Shown here one piece after another: positions 6,160 to 7,564 of a DNA stretch of 7,564 nucleotides (position 1 is its first letter; each line of letters begins with the position of its first letter). The stretch spans positions 1 through 7,564 of the forward strand of contig DAOUQR010000044.1 in NCBI GenBank assembly GCA_030625525.1. The letters run 5' to 3'. The stretch comes from Pseudomonadota bacterium (lineage in GTDB: Bacteria; Pseudomonadota; Gammaproteobacteria; DAOUQR01). The notes under the pieces were generated by a model that saw only the letters and a program-made list of their open reading frames with translations, ran no database searches and was not told where the DNA came from. A program made the translations under genes and the position numbers.

Positions 6160-7521
6160 ATGAAGAAGTCGTTATCTCTCTCTATTTTTCTACTTATTTG
6201 TTTTTTTGGATCAGCGTTTGCTGCGCCTACGGCATTGCCGACTAGCCTTGCGCCTGTCTTAAAAAAAGTGATGCCTGCTATCGTTAACATTTCGGTGCAA
6301 GGTGAATTGCCGGCGCTTCCTATGACTAGCCAAGATAAACCATTGGGTCGCAAACGAGGTGGCCTGGATTCAGCGCGACCACGTAAGTTTCGTAGTATCG
6401 GTTCGGGTGTGATTGTTGATGCTAAGAAAGGTTATATTATTACAAATGCACATGTTATTCGTGATGGCAAAACGATTACCGTGACGGTCAGCGATGGCCG
6501 TCGTCTTAAAGCTAAGCGCATTGGCTCTGATCCACAATCGGACATTGCTATATTAAAAGTTAAAGCGAAAGACCTTCATAATCTACCATTGGGAAATTCC
6601 GATAAAGTCGAGGTCGGTGATTTTGTAGTCGCCATTGGTAACCCTTTTGGCCTCCACCAATTTGGCGGCACCAATCAAACAGCAACCTTTGGTATTGTGA
6701 GTGCGTTGCAACGCAGTGATTTAAATATTGAAGGGGTTGAAAATTTTATTCAAACCGATGCGGCGATTAATCCTGGAAATTCAGGTGGTGCTTTGATTGA
6801 TATCCAAGGCCGTCTTATTGGAATTAACACAGCGATTATCTCGCCGTATGGTGGCAATATCGGTATTGGTTTTGCGATTCCGATTAATATGGCTCGCCAA
6901 ATCATGCAGCAAATTATTCAATTTGGATCCGTGCATCGTGGTTTGATGGGAATTTATGTGCAGCAGTTAACCCCTGAATTGGCCGATGCATTTGGGATCT
7001 CTGGCGCAAAGGGCGCGTTGGTCACGCAAGTGAACGCGGGCTCACCTGCGGCCATTGCTGGTTTGAAAAATGGTGACATCATTCTTTCGATTAATGGCAA
7101 AGATATTACGGACGGCAACCAGGTAAAAACGATGATCGGTATGTTGCGCGTTAATAGCAAAATTAAGATCGGTGTTTTGCGCAACGGTAAAAAAATTGAA
7201 TTGAAAGCTGTGATCACCGATGCGAAAAAACATAAAGAATCCCAGGCGTCAAAAAACCCGTTCTTATTTGGATTAGCGTTGCGAAGTATTGAACAGCAGT
7301 CGCCTCATCACGGCCTGGTTAAAGGCGTTACCATTATTGGATCAACCGAAAACAGTGCTGCACGGCGGGCGGGGTTAAGACCGGGCGATGTGATTGTTGC
7401 TGCGAATCAAAAAACGGTTGCGAATATTCAAGATTTACAGAAAATTGCAGATGCGAGCAAGAACCAGCTGTTGGTTCATGTTATTCGTGGACCGGGATCG
7501 TTATATTTTGTGATTAAGTAG
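6160..7521 (+). CDS. degQ: DegQ/HtrA-family periplasmic serine endoprotease
   Basis: This protease and chaperone of the periplasm degrades or protects misfolded envelope proteins. Its 453 residues are close to E. coli DegQ (455). A signal peptide occupies 1 to about 21 (cleavage after AFA). The protease domain (about 30-255) has the catalytic triad H98 (TNAHV), D128 (SDIAIL) and S208 (GNSGGAL). PDZ1 spans about 258-352 with the carboxylate-binding loop GLMGI, and PDZ2 about 365-450, ending IRGPGSLYFVIK. Compared with DegP and DegQ, loop LA (about 48-77) is short and basic (GRKRGG, RPRKFR) rather than acidic, and six extra residues lie in loop LD after GNPFGL (about 166-172). A weak GAG lies 8 bases before the ATG. 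Proteins of the family assemble as trimers and larger cages. DegP is the alternative name; the length and short LA loop favour DegQ. Confidence 0.94.
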   Translation: MKKSLSLSIFLLICFFGSAFAAPTALPTSLAPVLKKVMPAIVNISVQGELPALPMTSQDKPLGRKRGGLDSARPRKFRSIGSGVIVDAKKGYIITNAHVIRDGKTITVTVSDGRRLKAKRIGSDPQSDIAILKVKAKDLHNLPLGNSDKVEVGDFVVAIGNPFGLHQFGGTNQTATFGIVSALQRSDLNIEGVENFIQTDAAINPGNSGGALIDIQGRLIGINTAIISPYGGNIGIGFAIPINMARQIMQQIIQFGSVHRGLMGIYVQQLTPELADAFGISGAKGALVTQVNAGSPAAIAGLKNGDIILSINGKDITDGNQVKTMIGMLRVNSKIKIGVLRNGKKIELKAVITDAKKHKESQASKNPFLFGLALRSIEQQSPHHGLVKGVTIIGSTENSAARRAGLRPGDVIVAANQKTVANIQDLQKIADASKNQLLVHVIRGPGSLYFVIK

Positions 7522-7564
7522 CGAGAGTAAAATGTCGTTCGATTGCATTGAGTGCGTCCGCTTA

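Noticed and set aside
7522..7564. Possible start of a plus-strand gene at ATG 7532, or the end of a minus-strand gene in the last bases
   Set aside because: Only 11 codons (MSFDCIECVRL) fit before the window ends, with a weak GAGAG upstream. On the minus strand the most protein-like frame (ADALNAIERHFTLAT) is bounded by stops at both ends, 7562-7564 and 7514-7516. Neither can be supported.

Overview
The window looks like chromosomal DNA of an AT-leaning gammaproteobacterium, most likely a relative of the Legionella/Coxiella/Rickettsiella group. The evidence is protein resemblance by eye: a Mip-type FKBP prolyl isomerase, a typical gammaproteobacterial BamD, RluD and PgeF, and a DegQ-type protease. 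No search was run, so the genus is not assigned.

Layout, left to right. Positions 1-1782 (+) hold most of a type VI secretion VgrG spike protein, cut at its 5' end by the window edge. Its 3' end overlaps by 65 bp, tail to tail, an unrecognised exported protein on the minus strand (1718-2620) with a Lys/His-rich segment behind its signal peptide. Upstream of that gene come a tandem 10-bp repeat over its start region, a strong intrinsic terminator, a Mip-like FKBP isomerase (2696-3439, minus) and the lipoprotein bamD (3520-4269, minus). A 120-bp divergent intergenic region carries promoters for bamD (left) and rluD (right). On the plus strand follow rluD (4390-5331), pgeF (5372-6103) and a DegQ/HtrA protease (6160-7521) with its own promoter. 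The last 43 bases hold no supportable gene.

The genes share a theme of envelope biogenesis and quality control: BamD helps insert outer-membrane proteins, the Mip-like isomerase and DegQ fold or degrade periplasmic proteins, and PgeF edits peptidoglycan precursors. The arrangement bamD / divergent rluD-pgeF is the same as in Escherichia coli, where clpB follows; here a periplasmic protease follows instead.

No complete undescribed system can be shown. The most notable points are a divergent VgrG at the boundary of a housekeeping block, its coding overlap with the Lys/His-rich exported protein, the decamer repeats that create staggered ATG codons at that protein's start, a probable leaderless rluD transcript, and an insertion in the activation loop (LD) of DegQ.
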